A stretch of DNA of 37,258 nucleotides from Bacilli bacterium (GTDB lineage Bacteria; Bacillota_I; Bacilli_A; RFN20; CAG-826): assembly GCA_017626815.1 (NCBI GenBank), contig JAGAHY010000157.1:1-37258 (forward strand). Direction: 5' to 3'. Below are positions 22,496-32,385 of the stretch, piece by piece. Under the pieces are notes generated by a model. The model searched no databases, was not told the DNA's origin, and saw nothing but the letters and a program-made list of their open reading frames with translations. Numbering within the stretch: the stretch's first letter is position 1; each line of letters starts with the position of its first letter. Both the position numbers and the translations under genes were made by a program.

Positions 22496-23623
22496 ATGAA
22501 ATTTTTACACCTCGCAGACCTCCATATTGGAAAGAAACTCAACGATTACCCCCTCTACGATGACCAGCGTTTTGTTTTAAATCAGGCGCTTGATTTGGCG
22601 CGGAAAGAACAAGTCGACGCCATCGTCATCGCCGGAGATATCTATGACTCTAGCGCCCCTAGCGCCGAGGCCATGGATTTTTACGATTGGTTCTTGAACG
22701 AACTCTATAAGCTCCAAAAGCCGATTCTAATGGTCGCGGGGAATCACGACTCCGCCGAACGCCTCAACGTTGCATCAAGCATTTTAAAAAATAGTGGCAT
22801 CCACATCGCCGCGAAAATTGAAGATCCCATCCCCTATGAGGATATTCAGGACGCACGTTTTTATCTGCTTCCCTATTTCCGTCCCAGCGACATCAACCAC
22901 GTTTTCGGTTCGGATTGTCGCAGTTTCGAATCAGCGATGAAGGAAGTTCTCTCCCATATCCAATTGGACGAGAAAAAGTGCAATATCCTCGTAACTCACC
23001 AATCAATTTTGCCTTTAGGCATGAAAATCGAATCCTCTGGATCAGAGACTTCCCTCGATATTGACCAAGCCGGCAACGTCGGCGGAACCGAAACCATCGA
23101 CGTTGATTTGCTCGGCCAATTCGATTACCTCGCGCTGGGCCACATCCATAAGGCCCAAAACGTAGCGGCCAACGCCCGATACGCCGGCGCGCTTTTGAAA
23201 TACCACATCAAAGAAGCGAACGCGAAACGCAGCTTCACCGTCGTCGAAGTGCAGGGCAAAGACATAACCATTCACGAACATCCGCTTCTTCTCAAGCGTG
23301 ACCTCGTCATCTTAGAAGGCAGTCTTGAAGACATTCTTTCTCGCGAAGGCCACGACCAAGATTACGTCCACGCCAGGTTGCTAAACGAAGAAACAGTCGA
23401 TAACCCCTTCGCTAAGCTAAAAGCCAAATACCCCTATTGCTTGGGCATCGAGTATCCACACATCAACGCTCGCTTCGAGGAGGATGAACAATACGAAGAC
23501 GTCGATCAAATGGATAAAAACGATCTCTTCGCCCGTTTCTATAGCCAATATGGTGGCCGGGATCTGGAGGAGAAAGAAAAAGAACTCGTCAAAGGATTAT
23601 TCGATAAGGAGGAAGACGCATGA
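22496..23623 (+). CDS. sbcD: Exonuclease SbcD (Mre11-like nuclease subunit)
   Basis: 375 aa nuclease subunit of SbcCD, which opens DNA hairpins and trims blocked double-strand ends. Phosphoesterase motifs run in order: HLADLHIG (5-12), AGDIYD (~46-51), AGNHDS (~81-86), VTHQS (~165), and ALGHIHKAQ (~213). A C-terminal capping and SbcC-binding part follows. Length is normal. It overlaps sbcC by 4 nt (ATGA). No clear SD precedes the ATG; TAAAAT lies 14 nt before it. Confidence 0.95.
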   Translation: MKFLHLADLHIGKKLNDYPLYDDQRFVLNQALDLARKEQVDAIVIAGDIYDSSAPSAEAMDFYDWFLNELYKLQKPILMVAGNHDSAERLNVASSILKNSGIHIAAKIEDPIPYEDIQDARFYLLPYFRPSDINHVFGSDCRSFESAMKEVLSHIQLDEKKCNILVTHQSILPLGMKIESSGSETSLDIDQAGNVGGTETIDVDLLGQFDYLALGHIHKAQNVAANARYAGALLKYHIKEANAKRSFTVVEVQGKDITIHEHPLLLKRDLVILEGSLEDILSREGHDQDYVHARLLNEETVDNPFAKLKAKYPYCLGIEYPHINARFEEDEQYEDVDQMDKNDLFARFYSQYGGRDLEEKEKELVKGLFDKEEDA

Positions 23624-26600
23624 AACCCATTAAATTAATCATGACTGCCTTCGGTCCTTATAAAGACCGCGTTGAAGTCGACTTCGAAAAACTCGGCACG
23701 GGATTATTCCTAATCAATGGGGATACCGGCGCTGGAAAGACCACAATCTTCGACGCGATTTGTTATGCCCTTTACGATGAAAACAGTGACGAAAATAGAC
23801 CTAGAAGCGCCATCCGTAGTCAATACGCCGACTCCTCCGTCAAAACCGAGGTCACACTCCATTTTTCCGCCGGTGGCAAAAGTTACACCATCACCCGCTC
23901 CCCTGCCCAGCGCATCAAAGGCAAACGCAAAGGAAAGCAAGACGATGGGTTAACCGCCTCCGCCGCGTCCGTTGAACTTACGGGAGAAGGTTTGGACAAG
24001 GCCTATACCAATGCGAAAGAAACGAAAGCCAAGGTCATGGAAATTGTCGGTCTCGACTTACAGCAATTCCGGCAGACGACGATGATCGCCCAAGGCAAAT
24101 TCCGTGAGCTCGTCCAAGCCGATACCGGCGAACGTCAAAAGTTATTCCGTTCCGTAATGGGTTCTGAGCCCATCCGTCGTTTCTGTGAGAATATCGCGGA
24201 GGAGGCCAAGCAATTAGCCGAAGGAGTCAAAAATGAAAATGCCCGACTTTTGCAGGAAATTCAGCACTTCGAACCCTTTGATGAATCTCTAAAAGCAGAT
24301 ATTGCTAACGCCGACGAAGGAAACCTCGAAATCAGCCTCATAAGCCGCTTAGAAGAGGACATCGAAAAAGGAAAAGCTCACCTTGTTGAGCTTCAAAGCG
24401 CCGAAGCCGAGCAAAAGCAAAAGCTCGAAGATGCCAATAAAGCCTACCGAGAGGCATTGGCCAATAACCAAAGCATAGATGAGTACAGCAAGAACCACGA
24501 AGCCTTTTTAACACTGTCCGCTCAAGCGGATACATATGCCGGTTTGGAAGCGAAGCTGCGGCGCCAAGAGGAAGCCGAACTTATCCTTCGTGAAGGAAAT
24601 CATGTTGAGGAAGAATCAAAACAGGTCGATAAGATCCAGGCGGAACTGAATATCGCGAAAAAGGACTTAGCCCTTTCGGTTCAAGCTTTCGATTTAGCGA
24701 ATCAAGAATATAGCAAAGTCCTCCCTGAGCTGAAGAATCGCTGGGATGAATTGAAAACAGATGCTGCCAGCATCGAAGAAAAATTAAAAGTCGCCTTGGA
24801 TTATGAGAATCGAAAAAAATCTACGGAGATCCTACAGAACAGCGTTGCCACGGAAAAAGATGCGTTATCCAAGGTGGAAGTTTCCATCAAGACAAAGACG
24901 GAACAATATCAAGCGCTACGCCAAACTCATGCCGACGAAGACCTCGTCACGCCAAAGGCCAACCTAGAGGTACAAAAAACCAGGCGTGTCGAGACGCTGA
25001 AGAAACTAGGAGATTTAAAAGCAAAGTTTGCCGCTTACGAGAAACAAAAAGCACAAGCGGCCCACAGCGAGAAACAATATGCCGATGCCAGTTTGAAATG
25101 GAATCAGGCGCAGAAAGAGTTCACCGAAGCGCAGAAAGTCTATCTGGCTTCCGTCAGTTTCCTTTTAGCTGAGCGTCTCCAAGATAACGAGCCCTGCCCC
25201 GTCTGCGGGTCATTATCCCATCCCCATCTCTGTCCGAAGCCCGAGAACGTTTTAAGCAAGGACGAGGTCGAAAAGTTGCATGATGCCGCGGAGCAATATC
25301 GCCTCGAGGCTAACGCCAAACAAAGCACGCTCGTTACCGAACAAACCGCCCTCCAAGGAAAAGTGGATTTGCTCCTCTCGTCTTTCAAAGAGCTATTCGA
25401 GAAGGAAACCACCCTAGAAGACCTGCCGCAGATTATTGCTGATTTAGAATTGAGCAACCGACATGCCATCGAAGATATCGATAACCAATTAAAAGAACTC
25501 CAAGATAAGTCGGCCAAGCGCCAACGCGACCTTGACGACGCTTTCTCGTTAGAAAAGGCAGCGCAGGACATGCAGCAAAGTTTGAATAAACGCAAAGATG
25601 CCTTGCAGCAAAATGAAGTCAAGCTCGGCGCAGAAAAATCGTTGTTGGAACAAGCCTTGTTACGCTTAGATGGCCAGACCCGCGATAGCCTTCTTCAAAA
25701 GAAAAAAGAATTCGCCGGTCTAGCCATAGAGTTGCAACAAAAAATAGAGAAGATTGAGAAAAGCTACACCAATGCATTAACCGCCAAAGGAAGCGCGGAA
25801 ACTTCTCAGAAAGAACGCGAGAATGCTTTGCTTAATGCAACCGAAAAATACAAAAATGCCAAGCAAAACTTCGATGTTTCTTTGGAAGAACGCCATTTTT
25901 CCAATTTGGAAGAAGCCCAATCGTGCATCCTTTTCGCGTCCGATGAAGCCAAGCAGCTTCGGGAGCGAATCGAAAAGTTCAAAAGCGACTTCGCCTACGT
26001 TAAAGGGAATGAAAGTGATCATATCGCCAAGGGTCATGACCAACTGACACTTGCCGAAGTCGAGCCTCTGTTGGAGCGAAAGAACCAATGCGAGCAGGCT
26101 TTCCAAGAAAGCGCCAAGAGGGCAACGGAGTTCAACCTTCTTTTGAACAAGAACAGCCAAACGCTCGCGACGCTAAAATCCATCCGCGCCCAAAAGCAAG
26201 CAGCCATCGAATGGGCCAACCGGGTCGCCTCCTTAAGCCGGACCGCCAATGGACGCAATCCTGGCCAGCACTTTAACTTCGAAGTTTATTACCAACGGCA
26301 GATCTTTGGACGCGTCATCCAACGTGCTTCCAAACGCTTAGAACAAATTACGGATGGCGAATTCTCGCTTCGCATCCGCAAACTGGATGAATCCAATAAA
26401 GGTAACAATCAGTTCGGTTTGGATATCGACGCCTTTGACTCCCATACCGGCCAAGTCCGAGACGTTAAGAGCCTTTCGGGTGGAGAACAGTTCAAAGCTG
26501 CTTTAGCCCTGGCTCTAAGTTTCTCTGAAGTCATATCTGAACGCCACGGCTACGTCGAAATCGACTGCATGTTTATCGACGAAGGTTTCGGCTCTTTAGA

Positions 26601-26766
26601 CGACAAATCACTCCCTGAAGTCATCCAGCTGCTCAAGCGTCTCGCCGCAGATAACCGCCGCTCCATCGGCATCATTTCGCACGTCACGACATTAAAAGAA
26701 TCCATCACGAAGCAAATTGTCGTCAAAAAAGGTCAAAGCGGATCCGCCTTGACCATCATTGAATAA
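23620..26766 (+). CDS. sbcC: Exonuclease SbcC (Rad50-like ATPase subunit)
   Basis: 1048 aa SMC-like ATPase partner of SbcD. Walker A GDTGAGKTT lies near residues 34-42 and the Q-loop region near 155 (TMIAQGKFREL). Two long coiled coils flank a zinc hook CPVC at about 526-529. The ABC signature LSGGEQF is near 951, Walker B CMFIDEGFGS near 983-992, and the H-loop ISHV close to the C-terminus. Head domains dimerise on ATP and gate the SbcD nuclease. It overlaps sbcD by 4 nt and ends 10 nt from the convergent membrane-protein gene. Confidence 0.96.
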   Translation: MKPIKLIMTAFGPYKDRVEVDFEKLGTGLFLINGDTGAGKTTIFDAICYALYDENSDENRPRSAIRSQYADSSVKTEVTLHFSAGGKSYTITRSPAQRIKGKRKGKQDDGLTASAASVELTGEGLDKAYTNAKETKAKVMEIVGLDLQQFRQTTMIAQGKFRELVQADTGERQKLFRSVMGSEPIRRFCENIAEEAKQLAEGVKNENARLLQEIQHFEPFDESLKADIANADEGNLEISLISRLEEDIEKGKAHLVELQSAEAEQKQKLEDANKAYREALANNQSIDEYSKNHEAFLTLSAQADTYAGLEAKLRRQEEAELILREGNHVEEESKQVDKIQAELNIAKKDLALSVQAFDLANQEYSKVLPELKNRWDELKTDAASIEEKLKVALDYENRKKSTEILQNSVATEKDALSKVEVSIKTKTEQYQALRQTHADEDLVTPKANLEVQKTRRVETLKKLGDLKAKFAAYEKQKAQAAHSEKQYADASLKWNQAQKEFTEAQKVYLASVSFLLAERLQDNEPCPVCGSLSHPHLCPKPENVLSKDEVEKLHDAAEQYRLEANAKQSTLVTEQTALQGKVDLLLSSFKELFEKETTLEDLPQIIADLELSNRHAIEDIDNQLKELQDKSAKRQRDLDDAFSLEKAAQDMQQSLNKRKDALQQNEVKLGAEKSLLEQALLRLDGQTRDSLLQKKKEFAGLAIELQQKIEKIEKSYTNALTAKGSAETSQKERENALLNATEKYKNAKQNFDVSLEERHFSNLEEAQSCILFASDEAKQLRERIEKFKSDFAYVKGNESDHIAKGHDQLTLAEVEPLLERKNQCEQAFQESAKRATEFNLLLNKNSQTLATLKSIRAQKQAAIEWANRVASLSRTANGRNPGQHFNFEVYYQRQIFGRVIQRASKRLEQITDGEFSLRIRKLDESNKGNNQFGLDIDAFDSHTGQVRDVKSLSGGEQFKAALALALSFSEVISERHGYVEIDCMFIDEGFGSLDDKSLPEVIQLLKRLAADNRRSIGIISHVTTLKESITKQIVVKKGQSGSALTIIE

Positions 26767-26776
26767 GTCCGGAAAG

Positions 26777-27217
26777 TTACTTTTTCTCTTCCTCTTTGGA
26801 ATTATCTTCCTTCTTTTCCTCTTCCTTAACCTCGTTCATGCCAAGGATCGCGGGACGAGTCTTTACGGAGTCGATGATAAAAAGAATGCCCGGCACGAGA
26901 ACGCCAAGGAGAATGGCAAACGAGCCAAGGATGACACCGCTGACCTTGCGGATGTTCGTACGGTTCACGAAACTGGCCAAAATGACTGAGTAAACGCCCG
27001 CCGCCAAAGCGATGAAAGCAAGGATGAAGAAAATGGCAGTTACGGTTTCCGTGGAAGAGGCCGCTTCGGCTTCGCCCATCCCCTTGGAAACAAGCTCCGC
27101 CACGGTCGCGTCATGGTTAAACGCGAACACGGAAGCGATAATGACAAGGATGGTCGCGACGATACTACACAAAACACCCCAAATAATCGCAATGGTCTTG
27201 GCTGCATCTTTTAGCAT
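26777..27217 (-). CDS. DUF4064-like small membrane protein
   Basis: 146 aa with hydrophobic helices at about 8-33, 62-83 and 92-114, and a highly charged Lys/Glu tail (last ~20 residues). The helix spacing and a short acidic loop after the first helix resemble DUF4064-type Gram-positive membrane proteins of unknown role. The start is well supported by AAAGGAGG 6-7 nt upstream, and a promoter lies at 27243-27271. Confidence 0.7.
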   Translation of the reverse strand: MLKDAAKTIAIIWGVLCSIVATILVIIASVFAFNHDATVAELVSKGMGEAEAASSTETVTAIFFILAFIALAAGVYSVILASFVNRTNIRKVSGVILGSFAILLGVLVPGILFIIDSVKTRPAILGMNEVKEEEKKEDNSKEEEKK

Positions 27218-27242
27218 AGTCTACCTCCTTTTTTCGCGTGTA

Positions 27243-27271
27243 ATTATCGCGCGTGTATATTAGGCATGCAA
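27243..27271 (-). promoter_or_regulatory. Promoter of the DUF4064-like gene
   Basis: On the minus strand TTGCAT (27271-27266), a 17-nt spacer, then GATAAT (27248-27243), 26 nt upstream of the ATG. Good match to the housekeeping consensus. Confidence 0.6.
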
Positions 27272-27358
27272 TTTAAAAAAGGGAAGAAATCGTCAACGGA
27301 AGGACATAATGCCAATGCTAATAGGCCTTCTTTGTTTAAAGATTAAGGAAAAAGGCTG

Positions 27359-28315
27359 CTACCGTTTCCCTTTGTCATAGGCACGGCCAAGATCTTTTGG
27401 TCCGGCATTTCTCTTGGAAGTGAACACCAAAACGACGAGGCAGACAACATAAGGCAAAGCCAAATAGAAATAGGAGGAAATCCCCAGATTAGCAAGGAAA
27501 TCAATGGATGGGTAGACGACCGAGAGCGTCTTGAATCCGGAGAAAAGGAAGGCGCCAAGGAAAATAGAGAGGGGCTTCCACTGCCCGAAGATAAGGACTG
27601 CCAAAGCGAGGAAGCCAAAACCGTTAGCGCCATTGGCAAACTCCCATTCGGCATTCATGGTGACGAGCAATAATCCACCAAACCCGGCCAAGACACCCGA
27701 GATCAAAATCCCGATATATCGAGTCTTGCCCACGTTAATCCCTAGCGAAGCGGCGCTAGAAGGATTCTCGCCACAACTAGATAATCTCAATCCATATTGG
27801 GTTTTGTAAATGACCACATAGATAATCGGAATAAGCGCCAGCACGATGAAAATCAGCCAATTAAATTTCACGCCTTGGATGCCAAATAAATCAAAGTTAA
27901 ACATTTCGTAGAATCTAGTGAAATTAAGGCGAGATTGGCCCGCGGGCAACGCATCGGTTTTCGTAACTTGTTTAATCAATGTGACGGCCAAAGCGGTGCT
28001 TAAAATATTCAACGCGGTGCCCGCCAAGGTCTGATCCGCCTTAAACGTGATGGATGCAACGGCCAAAAGCAACGAATAAAGCCCACCGCCAATTAATGCC
28101 GCAAGCAACACAATAAGGACGCTGAGCCCATTGGGCAGCGAAGCGGGCAGTAAGTGCATCGCGATGCCCGCGCAAAGCGCCCCCACTGTCATGCATCCTT
28201 CCAAAGACAAAGCGATGGTCCCGCTTTTTTCGGAGAACATGCCGCCTAGGGCCGTGATCGTTAAGATGCAGGCATAGGCTACGAGAAATGAAATGGTGGA
28301 TAATACAACAATCAT
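27359..28315 (-). CDS. ABC transporter permease, nucleoside type (second permease)
   Basis: 318 aa, about eight or more membrane helices. It begins with the typical GGMFSEKSGTIALSLEGCM segment of the second permease in BMP-linked nucleoside importers (NupQ/YufQ-like); the GENPSSAASLGINVGKTRYIGILISG cytoplasmic loop contacts the ATPase. Its start overlaps the upstream permease by 4 nt (ATGA). Last gene of the four-gene importer operon. No clear terminator follows in 27300-27358. Confidence 0.9.
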   Translation of the reverse strand: MIVVLSTISFLVAYACILTITALGGMFSEKSGTIALSLEGCMTVGALCAGIAMHLLPASLPNGLSVLIVLLAALIGGGLYSLLLAVASITFKADQTLAGTALNILSTALAVTLIKQVTKTDALPAGQSRLNFTRFYEMFNFDLFGIQGVKFNWLIFIVLALIPIIYVVIYKTQYGLRLSSCGENPSSAASLGINVGKTRYIGILISGVLAGFGGLLLVTMNAEWEFANGANGFGFLALAVLIFGQWKPLSIFLGAFLFSGFKTLSVVYPSIDFLANLGISSYFYLALPYVVCLVVLVFTSKRNAGPKDLGRAYDKGKR

Positions 28316-29451
28316 TTTTTCACCGCCTTGTCTCGGGATAGCCGACGAAGTTCGTCTTTGACTTCGGACTTCCGAATCATCTCTTTGAGGAAAGCCACAA
28401 ATCCAGCCAAATAAATAATCGCGGAAGTAATGATGCCGGCCACTTCAGGTGCGAAACCTAAATCCGTAATCATGCTGCCACCTTCGCTGATGTGCTCAAT
28501 AAAATAGGAAGAGAAGAGGACGCCAATGGGGTGTAAGCCCCCTAAAAAGGCTGCAGAAATGCCCTGAAATCCGATAGATGGAATCGTTGATGAAAGTCGC
28601 CAGGAAGTAAATCCATTTTGCACCTGTAACGAAGCCGCAAGGCCAGCAAGGGCACCGGAAATCGCCGTTGCGACGAGGATGTTTTTCACTTTATTCATGC
28701 CCGCGTAATCTGCCGCGTCAGGGTTGAATCCGGTGGCCTTTAGTTCATAGCCGATCGTGGTCTTCTTAAAAAGCACAAAAATGACGATGGTGACAACAAG
28801 AATTAAAATCATCCCTAGACCAACGATGGAGTTGCCGGCAAAAAGGCGGTCCAGGCCCACGGAGGGGATAAGGGCATTGGAACCATCCGTGATTTTATAT
28901 GCCTCGGAATGCGAGGAGTCCCAAATCGCCGAGTTCGCGGTCAAAATTCCATTGACCAAATATAAGGCAATCCAGTTAAGCATGATGCCAGAGATGACTT
29001 CGTTCACATTGAAGAACGCCTTCAATACCCCTGAAATCATCGACCATAACGCCCCCGCGACCATGGCCCCAATCATTACCAACCACCAAGGCCAATTGGC
29101 GGCGACGCCCATGAACGTGATGACTAAGACGGCGATGGAATATTGTCCCGAAGCGCCAAGATTAAATAGGCCTGCTTTATAGCAAACAAGAACCGATACA
29201 CTCATGGCGATAAGAGGCGCGGTTTTGGCGAGGGTTTGCCCGAAATAATTCCACCGATCATCCGCGTTTTGGAAAACAAAGAAGTTCCCCAAAATCGTGG
29301 CCATGCCATCGGCGGCCTCCTTGGTATTGATGCAAAGCAAAATCACAAAGCCCAATACCAAGCCAAGAAGCGCGCACCAAAGTGAAGTGACGACTGTTTT
29401 TGTCTCGTCCTTTTTGAAGAAAGAGGAGAAAAACGACTTGATTTTATTCAT
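28312..29451 (-). CDS. ABC transporter permease, nucleoside type (first permease)
   Basis: 379 aa from ATG 29451, which has AAGGAG 7 nt upstream; an in-frame ATG at 29472 lies before the SD. Around ten membrane helices. The KATGFNPDAADYAGMNKVKNILVATAISGALAG loop is the characteristic coupling segment of the BMP/nucleoside permease family (NupP/YufP-like). It overlaps the ATPase gene by 8 nt and the next permease by 4 nt, so the operon is tightly coupled. Confidence 0.9.
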   Translation of the reverse strand: MNKIKSFFSSFFKKDETKTVVTSLWCALLGLVLGFVILLCINTKEAADGMATILGNFFVFQNADDRWNYFGQTLAKTAPLIAMSVSVLVCYKAGLFNLGASGQYSIAVLVITFMGVAANWPWWLVMIGAMVAGALWSMISGVLKAFFNVNEVISGIMLNWIALYLVNGILTANSAIWDSSHSEAYKITDGSNALIPSVGLDRLFAGNSIVGLGMILILVVTIVIFVLFKKTTIGYELKATGFNPDAADYAGMNKVKNILVATAISGALAGLAASLQVQNGFTSWRLSSTIPSIGFQGISAAFLGGLHPIGVLFSSYFIEHISEGGSMITDLGFAPEVAGIITSAIIYLAGFVAFLKEMIRKSEVKDELRRLSRDKAVKK

Positions 29452-31060
29452 GCCCATTCTCCTTAATCGCATTCACTTTGTCCTTTTTAGCGCCCGTCAT
29501 ATATAAGCCTAAGGTTTCCTTATCGACACTATCCGGCGTGAATTCGCCGACGATTTCGCCTTCATACATCACCAAAATGCGGTCGGACAAAGCCAAAACT
29601 TGGTCCAGTTCTAGAGAGACGAGCAAAATGGCTTTGCCCGCCTTTCTTTGTTCCAAAAGAAGATTGTGGATGGTTTCAATGGCCCCAACATCAATACCAC
29701 GGGTCGGCTGAACGGCGAGAAGCAAATCAACGCCGCGCTCGATTTCCCTCCCTACAATAATCTTTTGTTGATTACCTCCGGACATGCTGCGGACGACGGT
29801 ACTGCCGTCGCCGCTAGAACGGACATCGTATTTCTCGGTAAGTTCATCTCCGTATTCTCGAATGGACTTCTGGTTCAGGAATAGGCATTTGGAAAAGCTC
29901 TTTTCGTAATATCGATCCAAAACCGCATTTTCATAGATGGAGTAATCGAGCACGAGGCCATATTTCTGGCGGTCCTCGGGAATATGGGATAGGCCGGCTT
30001 GAATCCTCTTTCGCACGGAATAGGAAGAGATGTCCTCTTGGTGGAGAAAAACGGAACCGCTTTGGCTCTTCTTCATGCCGGCGATGCCATAGACCACTTC
30101 CTGTTGGCCGTTGCCGTCAATGCCCGCCAAGGTGACAATCTCCCCCGCCCGTACATTGAAGCAAACATCATTGACAATTCTCTTTTTGCTATTTGGATCC
30201 ACTAAGGTGAGGTGCTCAACCCGGAGAATTTCATTGCCCGTTACCGGGGAAGGCTTCGTCTGGTTCATATCTAGTTTTCTGCCCACCATCATCGCGGAGA
30301 CTTCTTCCTTATTCGTATCTTTAACCGCCAAGGTGTCGATGGATTTTCCTTTGCGAATAATCGTAATTTCATCGCAAACCTCGAATATTTCATTTAACTT
30401 GTGCGTGATGAAAAGAATGGATTTCCCCTCTTTTTTCAGGTTCCTTAGAATCTGCAGAAAGCCTTGGATTTCCTGCTCCGCCAATACCGCGGTGGGTTCG
30501 TCAAAGATCAAGATATCGTTTTTCCGGTAGAGCATCTTGATGATCTCCACTTTCTGCTGCATCTCGACGGAGAGGTCCTTCACTTTTTTGTCCAGATCGA
30601 CCCGAAGGTCATATTGGTCAATGATCTGTTGGACTTCCGCTCTTGCCCTTTGGTAATCGATGATTTTAAAAAGATGTTTATTCAGCCAGTTGAAGCAACG
30701 TTTAAAAACATTGAGATGGCCCCGGTACTCTTTTATGGTTTCTTCACCCAAAATGATGTTTTGAAGAACGGTGAACGTGTCCACGAGCTTAAAGTGCTGA
30801 TGGACCATGCCGATATGGAGTTTGGTCGCATCGTTAGGGTTGGTAATTTTGACCTCGGCGCCATCTTTTTTGATGATGCCCGAATCCGGTTCATACAAAC
30901 CGAAAAGAATGGACATCAATGTGGACTTGCCCGCGCCATTCTCCCCACATACCGCTAGGATATGACCCTTTTTCAAACGAAGGTCGATATGATCGTTGGC
31001 CAAAAGACTACCAAAGCGCTTGGTAATCGAAAGCATTTCAATCGCGTAGACGTCATCCAT
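29444..31060 (-). CDS. ABC transporter ATP-binding protein, nucleoside type (two ATPase domains)
   Basis: 538 aa with two tandem ABC domains, as in sugar/nucleoside importers (RbsA- and NupO-like). Domain 1: Walker A GENGAGKST, LSVEMQQKVEIIKML, Walker B ILIFDEPT. Domain 2: a degenerate Walker A (GIDGNGQQ), a clear MSGGNQQK signature, and a diverged Walker B (DLLLAVQPTRG), the usual asymmetry. The preferred start at 31060 gives the normal N-terminus and follows the binding-protein stop by 1 nt; a longer frame to 31150 would overlap that gene by 89 nt. It powers purine nucleoside uptake by family analogy. Confidence 0.92.
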   Translation of the reverse strand: MDDVYAIEMLSITKRFGSLLANDHIDLRLKKGHILAVCGENGAGKSTLMSILFGLYEPDSGIIKKDGAEVKITNPNDATKLHIGMVHQHFKLVDTFTVLQNIILGEETIKEYRGHLNVFKRCFNWLNKHLFKIIDYQRARAEVQQIIDQYDLRVDLDKKVKDLSVEMQQKVEIIKMLYRKNDILIFDEPTAVLAEQEIQGFLQILRNLKKEGKSILFITHKLNEIFEVCDEITIIRKGKSIDTLAVKDTNKEEVSAMMVGRKLDMNQTKPSPVTGNEILRVEHLTLVDPNSKKRIVNDVCFNVRAGEIVTLAGIDGNGQQEVVYGIAGMKKSQSGSVFLHQEDISSYSVRKRIQAGLSHIPEDRQKYGLVLDYSIYENAVLDRYYEKSFSKCLFLNQKSIREYGDELTEKYDVRSSGDGSTVVRSMSGGNQQKIIVGREIERGVDLLLAVQPTRGIDVGAIETIHNLLLEQRKAGKAILLVSLELDQVLALSDRILVMYEGEIVGEFTPDSVDKETLGLYMTGAKKDKVNAIKENGHE

Positions 31061-31061
31061 A

Positions 31062-32177
31062 TTATTTGATCGACCCTCGATAAGAAACATGCGTGTATTC
31101 GCTGACAACCGGGGGTTGTTCCGTTTCGGTAGATACGTCTTTCGTCCCATCCAAGAAATCCTGGATAAGGGTTTTATAATCCTCGATGGTGAAGTGTTTC
31201 ATCCGCCACGTATCCATGGGCAATTGAACATAGTTAAGCTCAGGATTCTCGCTGGAGACTAGACCCAAATAAGTGATCCCGCTTTGCCAGCGGCGCTCAT
31301 GATAAAGCTCCCCAAGTTTCGCGATGACGGTCTGTTTGATGCCCTTCATCGCACTGGTTAGGCAAATGCCCTCTTGATAATCGCGGTCGATGATCGGGGC
31401 TTGATCGGTATCGACGCCAATCATATAGCCATTGTTTTCTTTCGCGGATAAAGCGACGGAAGTATAGATGCTACCACCACAGGAAAAGACGACTTCGGTT
31501 TTGTTCACTTTGTACCAGTTATCAATATATTTATAGATCTCGCTATCCCCAAAGAATTGGCCGCCATAAACGTATTGAACATCCACATCTGCCTGTAGTT
31601 CCTTTGCCGCGGCGTCGATTCCTTGAACGTAGCCATACCCAAAGCGGATGACCGCAGAACCGGGGATACCGCCCAAAAAGCCAAGTCGACGGAATCCTTC
31701 TTTGACGATGCCATAACCCGCGATATAGCCGGCAATTTCCTCATGGTAATTAAAGACGGCGATATTCTCCGTTAAGGTGAAGCCACTAGGGAAATCGCCC
31801 GGCGAGATATCCAGACCAATAAACTTTACATCCGGATGTTTCGGAGCCACTTCCGCCAGCGCCTCCCCATGAGCATAACCGGGGCACAATATTGTTTTAT
31901 AACCGCGATCGATAGCCAGATTTATCGACTTAACACGCTCCGCCAAAGAGGCATCGCTCGGCTTAAAGTAATTGAATTTGACGTTGTTTTCCTTAGCCCA
32001 TTCCATACCGCCCTCGTAACAGGCTTGGTTAAAAGAGGCGTCGTTCACGTCGGAAAAATCCGTTACCATAGCGACTTGAAAATCTTCCGCGTTGCTATGG
32101 GACATAAAACTTAAAGAGAACACCAGTGTGAAGAAAACAACTGCCGTAATAAAAAAGGACACGATAATCTTCTTCAT
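31062..32177 (-). CDS. BMP family substrate-binding protein (nucleoside ABC importer)
   Basis: 371 aa, first gene of the importer operon. A signal-like N-terminus (MKKIIVSFFITAVVFFTLVF) is followed by the BMP fold opening with VAMVTDFSDVNDASFNQACYEG; GYAHGEALAEVAPKHPDVKF and the C-terminal domain follow. Family members bind purine nucleosides. Unusually there is no lipobox Cys at the end of the signal (the region reads SFMSHSNAED), so it may be released after SNA or stay anchored by the uncleaved helix. No SD precedes the ATG. Confidence 0.88.
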   Translation of the reverse strand: MKKIIVSFFITAVVFFTLVFSLSFMSHSNAEDFQVAMVTDFSDVNDASFNQACYEGGMEWAKENNVKFNYFKPSDASLAERVKSINLAIDRGYKTILCPGYAHGEALAEVAPKHPDVKFIGLDISPGDFPSGFTLTENIAVFNYHEEIAGYIAGYGIVKEGFRRLGFLGGIPGSAVIRFGYGYVQGIDAAAKELQADVDVQYVYGGQFFGDSEIYKYIDNWYKVNKTEVVFSCGGSIYTSVALSAKENNGYMIGVDTDQAPIIDRDYQEGICLTSAMKGIKQTVIAKLGELYHERRWQSGITYLGLVSSENPELNYVQLPMDTWRMKHFTIEDYKTLIQDFLDGTKDVSTETEQPPVVSEYTHVSYRGSIK

Positions 32178-32360
32178 GGGTATATTTTGGAAGGATTCAC
32201 CGAAGAATCAAGATTGGGAATACTAGCATAAGAATAAATGTGGCTAAAAAATCCCCGACATGGTATTGGAGCGCTTTTGATCGTATCAGAATTATCTTCT
32301 TACGTGTCTTAATGTAACGACGTTAATGGTAAATTGCTACGAGTGAATGACATTAATAGA
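32178..32360. other. Intergenic region between the BMP operon and the toxin gene
   Basis: AT-rich spacer that must hold the BMP operon promoter (minus strand). Candidate boxes are weak: TTGATT at about 32210 with an A/T-rich -10 close to the ATG. Direct repeats of AATGACATTA occur at the toxin-side end (32347 and 32369). No purine riboswitch signature was found. Confidence 0.3.
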
Positions 32361-32385
32361 ATTAGTGAAATGACATTACACTAAT
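32361..32385 (-). terminator. Hairpin at the toxin stop codon
   Basis: ATTAGTG (32361-32367) and CACTAAT (32379-32385) pair perfectly; the inner AATG/CATT extends the hairpin across mismatches. It overlaps the toxin stop. T-rich sequence lies on both sides, so it may terminate the toxin transcript or act in both directions. Confidence 0.5.

Noticed and set aside
27300..27358. Terminator of the nucleoside ABC operon (GCCTT...AAGGC)
   Set aside because: Five-bp stem, long loop and no U-run on the minus strand.
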